Source of the DNA: Wolfiporia cocos
Lineage: Eukaryota > Basidiomycota > Agaricomycetes > Polyporales > Phaeolaceae
Direction of reading: 5' to 3'
Length of the DNA: 64,000 nucleotides
Assembly: GCA_029448655.1 (NCBI GenBank)
Contig: JACCLO010000005.1
Coordinates: forward strand, 1,364,001 to 1,428,000
Part shown: positions 1 to 11,128 of the stretch, piece after piece
Position numbering within the stretch: the first letter of the stretch is position 1
Layout: every line of letters begins with the position of its first letter
The notes under the pieces: generated by a model
What the model was told of the DNA's origin: nothing
Database searches by the model: none
Seen by the model: only the letters and a program-made list of their open reading frames with translations
Translations under genes and position numbers: made by a program

Positions 1-1
1 A

Positions 2-1281
2 TCACTGGGTCGGGCGTCCCACTAGCACCATGCCGTCATCCTCTTCTGTCTCTGTTCCATATTCGCTGCCGAACCGCCTGCTGCTGAGTGCAGGCGACGA
101 GATGGCTTCTTCTGACGTCTGTGTCGACGCCCGGCTCTCCGATCGCGAGAACATCTCTGATTCAGTCTCTGGGGCGGGTTGAGCAGGTCCAGGCTCGACA
201 GGTAGCACAGACGCCGCCTGAACGGACGTCGGATCGGCTGGCGGCTCGCTCTGCTTTTCGGAGGGGATGTGCTGCGGCTTCGGTTCACTTGGAGAAGTGA
301 CGGGAACGGAAATCTCGCGAAGAGCGGCAACCATTTGCGCATGCACGCGTTCGGCAAGAGCGGGCACGTCTGCGGCAGTGAGACCTTCCGTCGACACAGG
401 AGGGAGGACTAGACAGTGTGTACATCAGTTCGGTGGCAACACCACCTTGCGTGCAAATTGCGTGGCATGCAGCAGCGGCTCACCTCGGACCTTGAGTGTG
501 CCACTTTCGAAGACGTCCTTCCGGTACAGTCTCCAGTAATTCTCGCATACAACGGGCACAACCGGCACGCCGGCCTGAATCGCAATGTGGAATGCACCCT
601 TCTTGAAGGGGAGGAGATCGTGGTGCTCGCGCATGGAACGAGTGCCCTCAGGGAAAAGCCAGAGCGACATATTCTTGGAACGCATAGTCTCTCCGGCAGC
701 AGTGAGAGAGCGGACAGCCTTTGCATTGTTGCCGCGATCGACCCATACGACACCTGAGAGGGTCATAAACTGACCAAGGAGGGGAGACCACTGCAGCTCT
801 TTCTTGGCAATGATGGACGCGTGCAGCGGGAATATCCTGAAGTCGTGGCGCGCAGCACGTCAAATGCGGATTCTGGGACTCTGGATATAGATGTGTACCT
901 TCCGAGGTAGAGGATGTCCAACATACTCTGGTGGTTGCCCACTAGTACGGCGGGGCGTGTCTGAAGGTGCTCCTCACCCTCAAGCACAAGCCGTATGTCT
1001 ATTGCGCGGCTTGCAAGCGCGTAGAAGCTGCGCGCGACCACCCAGAACACGTCGAGTCTGCGACCGACAAGAGACAAACCCATCGCACAGACTACTCCCC
1101 ATGCCGAGCACACGCCGAGAGTAGAAAGGTAGAGAGCAAGGCGGACATAATATCGGGCGGCTGGGGAGGCCTTCGCGAGCGTGTGAAGCGCGAAGACTGG
1201 GAGGGAGACGTAGGCGAGTGGCTTGACGATTACGGAGATTATGGACATGGTGGTGTGAGCCGTGGCGGAGGTGGTCGCCAA
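2..1281 (-). CDS. SLC1: 1-acyl-sn-glycerol-3-phosphate acyltransferase (Slc1/AGPAT type)
   Basis: Converts lysophosphatidic acid to phosphatidic acid in glycerolipid synthesis, normally at the ER membrane. The N-terminus has hydrophobic segments (about residues 12-65). The acyltransferase block I motif NHQSMLD carries the catalytic His and Asp, and the block III motif FPEGTRS binds glycerol phosphate. Exons read as 1281-899, 836-484 and 408-2, joined in frame to a 380-residue protein; the introns are 62 and 75 bp. Splicing restores LGRIFPLHAS and KVRVLPPVST, both expected for the family. The C-terminal third (about 80 residues) is Ser/Pro/Glu-rich and probably disordered, and the stop is at bases 2-4. 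The start at 1281 could instead be the internal Met at 1248. It is divergent from the next gene with only 142 bp between start codons. Confidence 0.9.
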
Positions 1282-1423
1282 CGACTAGGGATCGTGAGCA
1301 GACGTGCGAGATGGGGAGAGATGCAGCCTGCAGCGCGACGCCGACATGCAGCGTCAGGCTGAAAGACTGAGATAGCACGCGGCATTTGCCGCTGCCCCAT
1401 TTGTGCCTTTGCCCATCGCGAGC

Positions 1424-2651
1424 ATGGCTGCAAACGCGCGCGCAGCCTCTCAGAATAGCGAGGTCAAGAAAGTAGCTAGTCATGGTACGTGTTACAGACA
1501 TGTCCATTAGCTCGAGGTGGTTAGTTTGTGGTATTGACTCAGTCACCAGGCAAGAGTGTCGTGTCTCGCACCGCCGACCCGGACGCGTCCACGTCTCGAC
1601 ACGCAACAATGAGGAGCCCTATTCGACCCGCAGCTGCTGCCAGCTCAGCCAGTACTATCTCTAGCCAGAGCAAGCTGAATTCCCCGTCGCGCAGTCCCAC
1701 AAAACCCATCAAGGCTCTAGTTGGTAATGCATCTCGCGAGGGAGCACGCGCTCCGAACAATCAGTCGAGTGGCATCGCAAGATCCTCAGGGCTCGCTCCA
1801 AGCACCAGCTCAACATCGCTCATTCGACCTAGCCCAAATAAGACGCCCGTGAGCGAACATATATCCCTTCGTCGCTTGCTCTCATTGGAACATGTAGTCG
1901 CGTCCGGCAATACGGACGCAGGATCCGACGGGACCAACAGGCACGCTTCAGCTGGCTGCACAGGCACACTCGTGGCTGTATATGACGTCTACTTTGGAGA
2001 CCAATGCTCAGAAAGCAGAACAGGCTGCGACGCATGCGCTAGAAGCGCGTACAGAGGAGTTAGCGAAAGAGGAAGCAGACATCGCTGATGCGCGGATTCG
2101 CTTCGAGACCGAACGTCTGATCGCTCTGTATGAGGAGTTGACTGACCCTACGGTGCGTTTACCACCTCTCGGTTCCTCTGGCTGACCATGCATGTATTCC
2201 ACGGATCTACCGATTTCAGTTGTCGTCATCGGTACCGGGGGTAACTCAGGGGTTCATCCTCTACGAAGCGAAGTGCAACCAAACGATCACCGAGGCACTT
2301 CAACTTTCGGCGCAGAATTTGGATGAATTTGCAGACATCAAGTCGTATAACGAGGTTCTGAACCGCCTTGGTGAGATCATACATCCTCGTCGCCAACAGG
2401 CCGACTCATGAAACACAGATGATCTACTGCAAGAATCCGGGAAGCTCCAGGATAGGATCCTCAGCATTACGCAGACATTGACCTCTTCTCAAGGTGTGTC
2501 CAGGGTCAACCCCACCCTTCTTACATTGTTGCCTGTGATTCGCGCACATGCCGGAAACTTGACGTCTGCTCGGACGCTTGTGGACCGTTGCAAAGAAAAT
2601 TTGGGCGCATCCGTCGCTATGTTGAGCTTGCAGCTAGATTCCCCCAGATAG
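1424..2651 (+). CDS. Uncharacterised coiled-coil protein
   Basis: I do not recognise a family. Five exons fit together in frame: 1424-1484, 1550-1893, 1952-2152, 2220-2370 and 2419-2651, giving 329 residues. The first exon (MAANARAASQNSEVKK...) is inferred from an ATG followed by a good GTACGT donor; the acceptor at 1951 could instead be at 1963. Residues up to about 130 are Ser/Pro/Arg-rich and low-complexity. The middle and C-terminal parts are helical, with an Ala/Glu/Lys-rich coiled-coil stretch (EARTEELAKEEADIADARI). The shape, a basic disordered head with a helical tail, would suit a small cytoskeletal, kinetochore or adaptor subunit, but this is only inference. The gene ends 135 bp before the next start on the same strand. 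Confidence 0.72.
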
Positions 2652-2715
2652 CTTTCTGCTACACTCGCTGTGTATACGAACTGTTTCTACAGTGTACCTA
2701 GTAGCCACTTCAATG

Positions 2716-2730
2716 AAACCCTAACCCTAG
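2716..2730 (+). promoter_or_regulatory. Telomere-like double repeat in a short promoter
   Basis: The motif AAACCCTAACCCTAG lies in the 135-bp gap between two same-strand genes, 56 bp before the next start codon. TTAGGG-type sites bind Tbf1/TRF-like factors in several fungi and regulate ribosome-production genes. Whether this copy works is an inference from sequence and position. Confidence 0.35.
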
Positions 2731-2786
2731 CTTTGATGTTTGTTTCGATCTTGAGCGCGGGCCATTTTCTGCCACTTTCAAGTCTG

Positions 2787-5563
2787 ATGAGTGCGAGCAT
2801 CAGCGACCCGTTCCTCCTCTCGAGCTATGCTCTACCTAGTCACTCGTCGCGACCGTCGTCCTCGCCCTCCCTCGGACAAAACTCGCACGTCCTAGCTTCC
2901 ATCAGCGACAAAAATGGTGGGTTTGCTACTGTAGCGGTACAGGGAGACGGGGTGCATGTTCTGGACGTGAGTCTCTATCTGGACCTTCGTAAATGATCCT
3001 GCATTGCTATATGCTGGGTCTGCGCCATTTTTGCCTGAAGTGAAGATGATGGCGTGGGGCAAGTAGGCGATGTTGCTGACGCTTTAATTTGGCAGCTTTC
3101 GACACTCCATCCAGTCGTATCGCACACACTGGGTTCATCCACGTCTTACTCCTGTCCTCCTGTCACACGCACCGCAGGAAAGGATGGAGGCCAAGTATGC
3201 AAGACATATGCCGCAATTGATTCATCAAGTGAGGTCTCTCAAGATGCGCGAGGGCGGACGGTATGGGTATGGGAAGAGAATCTGTCCGGAGGTGTGATGT
3301 CGGGGAATGCCCAGTCAAAACGGAAGTCGTCCGTAGTGAGTGAAACTCTCTTATTGGCATAGAATTCATCTACACAGTTAAATTGTACAGATATCTCACC
3401 CCATATCTCACATTTATGCCCCCGACGACCTGGACGGCCGAATACTGCTCGTCGGCCCCACAGGAAAACTTACCGTGACGGACGCAGATCTCTCTCCACT
3501 TGCAACATTCCCTGAAGAAAGTCCAGATGCCGGCGATGCCTTGCAACGACACTTTGTCTTCTCCCGCAACTCCTGCTCCTTCGTGTCTGGTCTGGCAGCA
3601 CCGTCACAAGGACTGATTTCGGTCTCCGTTGTTCTGAAAAAGAGCACTAAAGAGTACCAAGTCTCTGTGGTAGCATTCGGCCAGGGAGGTGATATACATC
3701 CTCTAGGAGATTATCCATTACCCCTCAGCGGAGCGGTGAGTTTCCTTCGTATTCTCCAAATCAGCGTTGAGCTCAAAGCAATCTGGTAGAGTGTTGCCGA
3801 TATGACATGCAGTGCCTCAGGCAATATATCCGTGCTCAGTATGTCTCCCCCATTCCTGGTGCGGCGCATTGTCTCGTTGCTGATTCTCAATTGCAACAGC
3901 CTCTTCCGGATCCTGGCATTCCTATATCTTGTCCCCCTCTCCCTCGTCGTCCACCTTCTCTCTCAAGAAACTCATAGATCCTATTAATTTAGCATCCCTA
4001 TCCTTCACTTCCGCATCCCAAATCACTGCCCACCGATCGGAGGTCTCCTTGCTGCCCTTGTCATCCTCTCACGTCCTACTTGCCAGCATCTCTCACAGCT
4101 CGCCCGAGATCGTCGTTATGGTCTGGGACATGCAGTACGGCGTGCTTCTTGCGGAACAGCACTGCGTCATTCCCAGTACGCTGGGTCGGAGCAAGCAGCG
4201 CGGCGTGCACATGCAACTCGTGGGCGGATCCCCCGGCAACAATGCGCAAGTCCTGCTCGTTTTATCGCCGGCCGCCGACTCCGCGGCGCAAGCTGATGCC
4301 AATTCACTGCGCACAACTGTCCTGGTAGTTCCCGTCACAGCCCCATCGACTTCCACGATTGCGGCCGCGCTCGGGCGAGCATCGGCGAGTGCGAAGTGGC
4401 TGAAGACCGCGACGAAACAACAAGATGTCCCGGGCATTAACGCATCTCAAAAGAAGGTGCTGAATGTGATGCGCATTGCTATGGAACAAAAACGCGTGGA
4501 GGCTGCGGAGAAGGCGTTTGATGAGTGGGTCGCTACCCACACCGGCCAGGAGGGAAAGCCGCGCCTGGGACATCTGTTTGTGAAGCAGGTGCTGGATATC
4601 GCGTTCCTTGTGCCGGCGGGCGCCGCCAAAAATGCTACCGCTTTGCCTTGCGCTTCAAAGGTCATCAGATACCTATTGGCGAAGGCGGCTGTGAGCGATG
4701 CGATGGTCGAGGGGGGGCTCATTCCTGTGCTCCGTTCGCATAAGGATCTAGTACGTGCTCATCACCTGCGAGGAATGTGGACATGCTGACCATGAACGAT
4801 AGCAATCTGCTGTACTTGCAGTGCAAACCGTCAAAGACCTTCCCGAGACGGACGTCATCTCACTGCTCGCCACGGTTGTCACACAACACCGTCAGACTCG
4901 AGCAGACGAAAATGCAATGCAGGTCGACTCCCTCTCCGAGCTGCCGACATTGCCGTCATTCCTCGCTCTTTGTGTGAAGTATCCGACCTCGCCTGCGGCC
5001 CTCCGCGTAGCACTACGTCAGCAATTCTCCGAAACAGAGGACCTGATGTGCATACTGGGCGTGCTTGACGCGTGGGTGGATAAGTGGTGCAATGAGGACG
5101 TGAGCTTGCTTCCGGATCGTGTCAAGAAAGATGCACACGGTGTCCTCGTTCCACAGTATGCGGAGCGCGAGACGGAGGAAGTGCCCTCGCTTGACAAGGT
5201 TCGTACACGTCGGCAATCTATCTCAGATATGCTGTAAGCTCAAGTTATTTCTAGGTATTATCGTTCACGCAATCCGTCCTCGACGCTTCGTTCCTCACGC
5301 TGCTCGCGCATCGGCCGGCTCACAAGCTCCTGCGCACCTTGCTCTCGCGCATCCAGCCCGAGCTCGCGCTCACATCCGAGCTGCTCTCCTTACAGGGCCC
5401 ACTGCAGCCGTTTGCCGCGACCCATGCGCGTGCGGTGCGCGAAGGTGCACATGGCGCGTCAAAGGCAGATACGAAGGTCGATTGGCGGCGCAGGAAGAAA
5501 ATGGCTCATGAACAGGCGGAGATGTCGCTCGGTCTATATCAGGTGGAGGAGCTCGTGTTGTGA
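2787..5563 (+). CDS. Probable nucleolar propeller protein (Utp8/NOL11-like)
   Basis: Exons 2787-2966, 3096-3335, 3391-3735, 3790-3838, 3900-4750, 4803-5198 and 5255-5563 join in frame to 789 residues. The N-terminal half contains repeating beta-rich stretches (for example ILLVGPTGKLTV and HVLLASIS) that look like a degenerate WD40-type propeller. The C-terminal half is helical and ends in a basic block followed by HEQAEMSLGLYQVEELVL. This architecture fits the Utp8/NOL11 family of the small-subunit processome, which acts in early pre-rRNA transcription and processing. Similarity is by overall shape and weak recall rather than a diagnostic motif, so the family call is tentative while the gene itself is firm. 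The start was chosen as the ATG that opens MSASISDPFLL, just after the telomere-like motif. Confidence 0.7.
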
Positions 5564-5901
5564 GCTGCCTGCCCGGCATGTACAAAAGTATATCATCGGT
5601 CTCGGTATTGACCGTGCTAATGATTCATTGCGGGTGGAGTGCTTGCTTTCCTGCAGGCTGTATCGCTTGACTTCACCTTGGGCAGGCTGCTGCCTTCAAG
5701 ATCAGTGCTTGGAGTTTGCCGCGCGCGTCTAAGGCAGCATGGTGAGCGCCAAATAGGCAACAACAGCTGCCAGAGCCCAAGAGCGTGAAAGGAGGCAGCA
5801 CCTGGAGTGTCCCTTTCTCGCGCATCTGTATGTTCTCAGACGCAATTACAAGTCGTTAACACACGGTCTTGCAGGCTGTCCACAAAGGCCCTGCAGCCGC
5901 C
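5564..5901. other. Intergenic spacer, no gene seen
   Basis: This gap of about 340 bp separates two same-strand genes and should hold the 3' end of the first and the promoter of the second. No RNA gene, repeat or conserved ORF was seen. Confidence 0.6.
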
Positions 5902-7884
5902 ATGCAATCAGTCTCTTCCCGTCGCGGCCGCCACCGTAAGCGTGTGTCGGCTCTACGCCTCTCGTCGGACTCCACGGTGACCGCTCTGCCTGCATACACG
6001 TCGCCCACATGGCCGAAGCAGAACGAGCTCGCAGGGACGGTGTCGGACTTTGACAAGCCCCCGGACTATCCGGACAGTGCGGAGGAGGGGGACGCGGATA
6101 CGGATACTGACGAGTCCGAGGTAGCTTATGATTTACCCCCTCCGGCTTCTCCTCACCGTGCGCGCAAGCCGCAGCACACACGGTCTCGCAGGCGCCATTC
6201 TACCGCTTCGGCAGACTCTTATCTCGACTCACTATTGGCTCGAAGTGTCCATGCACTCGAAATGTCTAACGCGTTGCTCCAGTCTTCCATGTCTACTCAG
6301 AGCAGCCTCTCCGCCGTGCTAGCATCCGATACAGTGGCCGATCGTTCTCTGGAAGCTCGGGCTCAAATGCTATCTACGCGTATACGGAGTAATAGGGATC
6401 TGCACGAGACTTGGATTGACGACCTAGATGAGATCTCAAGAAATGTCGAGAATTTAATTAGCGAAGGGGAGGAAAGTGGTCGCACACCTGACAAGTACTC
6501 AGTAAGCAAGAGTCTGCCGACCTCCAGGCTCGAGGAACACGTTCGACGAGGATCAGAGCTGCACAGGCCCTCGCTGGATCTGCGCAACGCCAGCACACCT
6601 CAATTGCAATATTCCAACCACGATCGGAGTCATTTCGTTGCACCGGCTCCGCGGGCCTTGACGATGTACGTAGATTCCACCGACACTCCAGACCTCATAT
6701 CTCTGCCCTCTACCTTGGGTCTGCGCTCGACGATTCACTTGCCTCCGACGCCACTTCCGTCGCAGACATTCTCTGACCCCGGACCAGAGCCGCCTGCAGA
6801 TCCTGAGGCACAGACAAAACGGATCGTCAATGTACTATCGTCGTTTGTGAGCCGATCACCGAAGGCGTTAATGTCCGCGTCACCACCGAAGGCATCGACG
6901 TCCGCGTCCCCGCCAAAAGCGACGGTGTCCGTGTCGTCCTCACCACGGATATCGTCTTCACCACGGATATCATCTTCGATGTCCCCCCGAAGCGGCAGAA
7001 GCTCGAGTACGAGTACAGTGCGGAGGGAGAGGCAGTCAAAGTCGCCGCCAGTGAAGCCGCCATCGCCGTCGCGCAGCCGATCTGGCTTCCGCTCCCGATC
7101 GCTCACACCGCTGCGAACGGCCTCGCCGGCCCCGCCGCCGCGTCCCATGACGCCGCCGATCGAGGAGCTCTCGACCTCATCGGAGTCCTCCGAGTCCGAT
7201 ACGCTGCACGTCGGCCGCACGCTCGAGTCCTTACGCTCGATCCTCAGCAAGCAGCCCCAGCCGCCCAGCCCGCCCAAGAAGGCCGTTCCTCCGCCCACGC
7301 TCCTCTCGCCACCGACCGTCGCGCCCGTGTCGGGCACGTCCACCGCAACCGCCTCCATCTCGCGGCTCTTCACGAAGGGGCGCCACCACTCGTCGACGCG
7401 CCCTCCGTCGCCCCCGCGCCAGTCCGTCCTCCGGAACCGCTCCGCACCCCCCACGCCTCTCGCGACTGCACCCCCAACGCCCTCCGCAACCGTCCCGCCG
7501 ACGCCGATGCTCCTGGGCATCCCCGAGCCGTTCGCGAACGACGCCTCCCTGCGGAGCGGCGCGTCCTCCGGGCGCTCGACGCCGAAGCGCATCTCGTTCG
7601 CGGAGCTCCCCGAGTCGTACGCGGGCTCCAAGGGGGAGGGCTCGTCGTCGCGCTTCCGTGCGCGGAAAGGGAAGGGAAGGGGCGACGCCGCGAAGGAGGG
7701 CGACGGGGACAGGGGGAGAGAGGACGGCGGCGGGTGGTGGACCGGCTGGCTGCTCGGCGCCGCAGGCACTGGGAGCGGGTCCGGGCTCAGCCTGGCGGCG
7801 GGGCGGGAGGACAGATTGTTGCGCAGTCCAGGGCTCGCTGCTCGCCCCGGATTTGGCGGGGCATGGGAAGAGTGGGGGGCTTAG
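5902..7884 (+). CDS. Long disordered Ser/Pro-rich protein of unknown function
   Basis: A single uninterrupted exon of 660 residues, unusual in this intron-dense window. The start is the ATG of MQSVSSRRGRHRKRV; the frame is open a little further upstream but without another ATG. Residues 1-110 are charged, and residues of about 105-200 contain the only helix-rich block (DSYLDSLLARSVHALEMSNALLQ..., LDEISRNVENLISEGEE), probably the conserved core. The rest is Ser/Pro/Arg-rich with many SP and TP dipeptides, candidate proline-directed kinase sites, plus short repeats. GC content climbs steeply towards the 3' end. I recognise no domain. It is probably a scaffold or regulator of the kind common in Agaricomycetes, but no function can be assigned. 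Confidence 0.8.
   Translation: MQSVSSRRGRHRKRVSALRLSSDSTVTALPAYTSPTWPKQNELAGTVSDFDKPPDYPDSAEEGDADTDTDESEVAYDLPPPASPHRARKPQHTRSRRRHSTASADSYLDSLLARSVHALEMSNALLQSSMSTQSSLSAVLASDTVADRSLEARAQMLSTRIRSNRDLHETWIDDLDEISRNVENLISEGEESGRTPDKYSVSKSLPTSRLEEHVRRGSELHRPSLDLRNASTPQLQYSNHDRSHFVAPAPRALTMYVDSTDTPDLISLPSTLGLRSTIHLPPTPLPSQTFSDPGPEPPADPEAQTKRIVNVLSSFVSRSPKALMSASPPKASTSASPPKATVSVSSSPRISSSPRISSSMSPRSGRSSSTSTVRRERQSKSPPVKPPSPSRSRSGFRSRSLTPLRTASPAPPPRPMTPPIEELSTSSESSESDTLHVGRTLESLRSILSKQPQPPSPPKKAVPPPTLLSPPTVAPVSGTSTATASISRLFTKGRHHSSTRPPSPPRQSVLRNRSAPPTPLATAPPTPSATVPPTPMLLGIPEPFANDASLRSGASSGRSTPKRISFAELPESYAGSKGEGSSSRFRARKGKGRGDAAKEGDGDRGREDGGGWWTGWLLGAAGTGSGSGLSLAAGREDRLLRSPGLAARPGFGGAWEEWGA
6856..6984 (+). 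repeat. Imperfect in-frame minisatellite
   Basis: Within the disordered gene, units encoding variants of SASPPKA (three) and SSSPRIS (two) follow one another. The DNA units differ at third positions and keep the frame, so they look like coding-repeat expansion. Confidence 0.55.
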
Positions 7885-8501
7885 TATGCCGCCGTTTGTA
7901 CCAGCTTCGCAACCCGGTCGGCTGTCTGCTTGGTGCGTCAGACCCGATGTACGCATCTTCGTCTGACTGACGGCGTTCCAACCTTGCGCAGATCCTCGTC
8001 TTTAACGTTGTAATTTATATATCCACTAACCGGCGACGACGTGACGTCCCCGCGGACGGTCCTTTTTGTTTCATTCGCGATGCACACTGTCATCGGATCC
8101 TTCGTTGCGTAGCTGCGCTCTGCAATAGCTGAAGCACCTATCAATGTCCCACACTCGCTATATCCACGCACTCTCGTATATACCACCACACCGCTATGTA
8201 TACTATCCGAGCCACGATCCCTCTTCGGAGGCCAGCTATTTGATTGGAATGTGACTACCTCGCAGCTATCGACGCCACACCAACACCGAGTGCTGAACAT
8301 GTTAGAGACCCCTGATTCTTCTTGCGCATCTGTTGGTGACTGGGGAGTGGCACGCCACGAGTGTATAAACCGTACAAAGTTCAAAACGCGTCTATGGGGA
8401 TAGGTATACAGCTAACTATGTAGCAAACTCTATAATGTCTCGGCACCACCGTACAGCAAAGCCACTGCGCTCTCGCCGTCACGAACAATAAAGTACAGAA
8501 T
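7885..8501. other. Convergent 3' intergenic region
   Basis: Two genes end towards each other here, and the 617 bp should hold both 3' UTRs. ORFs present on both strands lack any family resemblance or plausible exon structure. Confidence 0.6.
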
Positions 8502-9966
8502 CTAAGCAGATGCAGCAAGCACGGGCACGGCGACCGCCGCAGCAACAGGCTCCACCTCCGCGGCGACCACCGCAGGGAGGGGGACCTTCTGGAAGGGCCC
8601 GACGAAGGACTCGAGGTAGACGCGCTCCACGCGCTCGTCGTACATCTGCATCGGCGTGTAGAACTGCCAGGACATCCAGAGGAAGGTGCGGCCGTGCTGC
8701 GCGAGGATCTTGTCGTAGTCCACTGGGCGAGGCAGTTGTGAGTGCGGGTAGGGATGGGAGCAGGGAATGAGGCGTACCGCGGAGGGCGTCGCGCAGGTCG
8801 AGCCAGGTGCGGGTGACGTCGGTGAGGATGACGTCTACGCCCATACGGACCGCCTGGGTGAACGTAAGCGGGGAGTGCGGGGAAGGGAAGGAGACAAGTG
8901 CGGCGTACCTCGACCATCTCGACAGGCTCGTTCACGGTCCACACCATGATCTTCTTGCCCGCCGCCTGGCACTCCTTCCTAAACCTGAGCACGCCATCAG
9001 CCTCCGTCGCCGCGCGGCACGCACAGCCGCGACTCACTTCTCCCCGTCCGCGGTGGTGAGCACGGAGAACTTCATCGAGAAGACGTCGCAGCTGTCCCAG
9101 AAGAACTGGCGCGCGAGCGCGGTGCTGTTCCCGATGTACGAGCGCGCGCAGTACGGGAGGTGCGCGCGCGCGTGCGCGATGAAGTGCGTGTGCCAGAGGC
9201 CGACGAGGATGCGCGGCGCGAGCGCGGCCTCCCACCCCGGCTGCGCGCTGATCGCCGCGTGCATCAGCGCGAAGAGCCGCGCGGGGTTGTTCTGCACCTT
9301 CACGTCCACGTTGAACTTGACGTGGCGGTTCTCCGGCTGTGGGGGACGCAGGGCGCGAGGGGGGACAGATGGCATGTGGTGAGTTTGGGTGATGCGGGGG
9401 AGGGGGAGGGGGAGGCGGACCTTCATGAGCAGCGCGATCACCTCGGCGAAGGTGGGGATGGCCTGTTGGGGCTCCTTGACGGTGCGCAGATGCTGCATGC
9501 CGTCGGGCCCGTGCCAACGCTGCTCCCTGATCAACCCTGGTGCGCAGACGAAATCAGCGTGCGCACAATCTCAACACGGAGCGGCCCACCTTTCCCGTTG
9601 GTCGTCCTGTCCAGTGCTGTGGCATCGCATAAAAAAAGGTCGTCAGTGCGTGGACAGGAGCTCTGGGAAAGAGAGCACGTACCGGGGTCGTGGAACATGA
9701 CGACGACGTCGTCCACGGAGACGTGTACGTCTGCGTGCGGAGGTTATGGGAATCGACGGGCAGCGCGTCGGGAGAATTACCGCTTTCGATGCCCTCGGCG
9801 CCGTCGCGGATGGCCTTTTCGAAGCTGGCCAGCGTGTTTTCTGGGAACGCCGCGGAGGCCTGCGGCGGGCGGGAGGCGTTGGCACTCAACGCGTGGCGAG
9901 AACGGGCGGCGGGTCACTTACGCCGCGGTGACCCCAGCACTCGGGGAACGACTTTGCTGGGGACAT
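8502..9966 (-). CDS. PGC1: Glycerophosphodiester phosphodiesterase family protein (Pgc1-like)
   Basis: A GDPD-family TIM-barrel enzyme; the yeast Pgc1 branch degrades phosphatidylglycerol to diacylglycerol. The N-terminus reads ECWGHRGASAAFPENT, with the catalytic His-Arg and the Glu-Asn of the family. It is followed by GIESDVHVS (metal-binding Glu/Asp) and VVMFHDPALDRTT, which carries the second catalytic His. The conserved C-terminal barrel motif VWTVNEP is also present. At least six short introns interrupt it; the first is 9921-9860, and the next three are about 50-65 bp each, all preserving frame. After the barrel, a tail of about 60 residues ends in an Ala/Val-rich hydrophobic stretch that may anchor the protein in a membrane. 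A TATA box sits about 95 bp before the start. Confidence 0.87.
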
Positions 9967-10056
9967 TGTGGAGAGCGGTCGTAGGGATGTATAGAGAGAC
10001 AAAGGGTGGGGATGACCGCGAGAGGGAGCCCAGGGGGAGGGGAAAAGAGGGTGGGG

Positions 10057-10065
10057 CCTTTTATA
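10057..10065 (-). promoter_or_regulatory. TATA box of the Pgc1-like gene
   Basis: TATAAAAGG on the minus strand, about 95 bp upstream of the ATG at 9966 and next to a C-rich stretch. Position and match are good for a core promoter. Confidence 0.5.
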
Positions 10066-10695
10066 TGCCGGCGCTCGACAGCAGAGACGAACGGTCGGGC
10101 TGAGTAACATTCGAGGAGGCAGCGAGCAAGCCACAGCTGCTGGCTAGAAGGCCCGGAACGTGTGTCGGCGGACAAGCGAAAGACCTTGTCGCCGGATATT
10201 CGCAGTCGCACATGCCTCCTGATCCAAAACAAATTGCCATATTTGCGGGGGCCCGTGTGCTTGTCGCTCGCGTACCTGCGCCGGCGAGCCCACATGCTCC
10301 ACGAGAAATGCAGTCGAGGATGTGATTCGGGGTGATCAACGGACAGGGCGGCGCCGCAGTCGGATCTTTCCTCGCGCAGCAATTGAGTTTAGGCTTCAAG
10401 CGTTGTGCCAGACGTGCTCGTCGCAGACACACATGACGATCTGCCCTGACCTTCTCAGCGTGCGCGCAGGCCCAGGCGTCCCGCCCGCCGGGAATCGTCC
10501 ATACCGACACGTCGAGTCGCGTCAACCGGACGCGTTTTGCGTCGACGAGAATTCAGTCAACATAGGCCCCGTGCCGCCAGCGCGTGAGGAGACGCGAGCT
10601 TGTCCACAGCGCTCATCCCTCCCGCCAACGCGTCCTTCAATCGCCGTACGCTTCGACGCGACGTCGACGCGACTCGTGCCACTGTGCGCACTCCC

Positions 10696-10810
10696 GAATT
10701 CGATATCTGCTCCTTGAAACTGGGAAACACGACCGGATCTTCGCCCAAGCTCTCCCCGACCCTGCGCACCTGGCTGTGACGCGCTGCGTTGCAACCCCTG
10801 TCTGATCACA
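10696..10810 (+). repeat. Decayed direct duplication, left copy
   Basis: Contains GAATTC, 8 bases, then the 19-mer CTCCTTGAAACTGGGAAAC at 10710-10728, and CCCCTGTCTG 85 bp further on. The same three landmarks recur in the same order and nearly the same spacing in the right copy, which shows a diverged duplication with a period of about 267 bp. Confidence 0.6.
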
Positions 10811-10960
10811 GAGTGTGAGGGCACGAGACCAGCCAGACGACGAGCCACAACGCTCACAAGTCGCGACAGCCGTGTTCTTCCTCCAATCACAGCTGTGCAA
10901 GCTCTGTTTCTCGCTCAATTCCCCGCAATCCTGTCGTGATACCTCCGATCTGTCGCTCTG

Positions 10961-11075
10961 GAATTCTGTGACTTGACTCCTTGAAACTGGGAAACTTGTC
11001 CGGGACCCGTACCGGAACGCTCTTCCAGCCCGCACGCCTGATTCTCTGTCTGGTGCCTTCCCCTGTCTGGCACAT
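10961..11075 (+). repeat. Decayed direct duplication, right copy (Spc19 promoter)
   Basis: GAATTC, 10 bases, the identical 19-mer at 10977-10995, then CCCCTGTCTG 83 bp later. This copy ends about 55 bp before the Spc19 start codon, so it is probably part of that promoter or 5' UTR. Confidence 0.6.
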
Positions 11076-11128
11076 TGGGCTCACCCGCAACCCAGCAAGC
11101 TCTACGTTCTACCGCACGCGCCGCGGCC

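Larger units (their letters stand above)
9967..11128. other. Divergent 1.16-kb intergenic region
   Basis: It separates the starts of the Pgc1-like gene and the Spc19 gene, so both promoters lie here. ORFs in it overlap on all frames and resemble nothing. The only structure seen is a TATA box on the left and a decayed direct duplication on the right. Confidence 0.6.

Noticed and set aside
6735..7769. 344-codon minus-strand ORF antisense to the disordered gene
   Set aside because: It is a shadow of a GC-rich, Ser/Pro-rich coding frame; long antisense ORFs are expected there. Composition is Gly/Asp/Arg-rich without domains.
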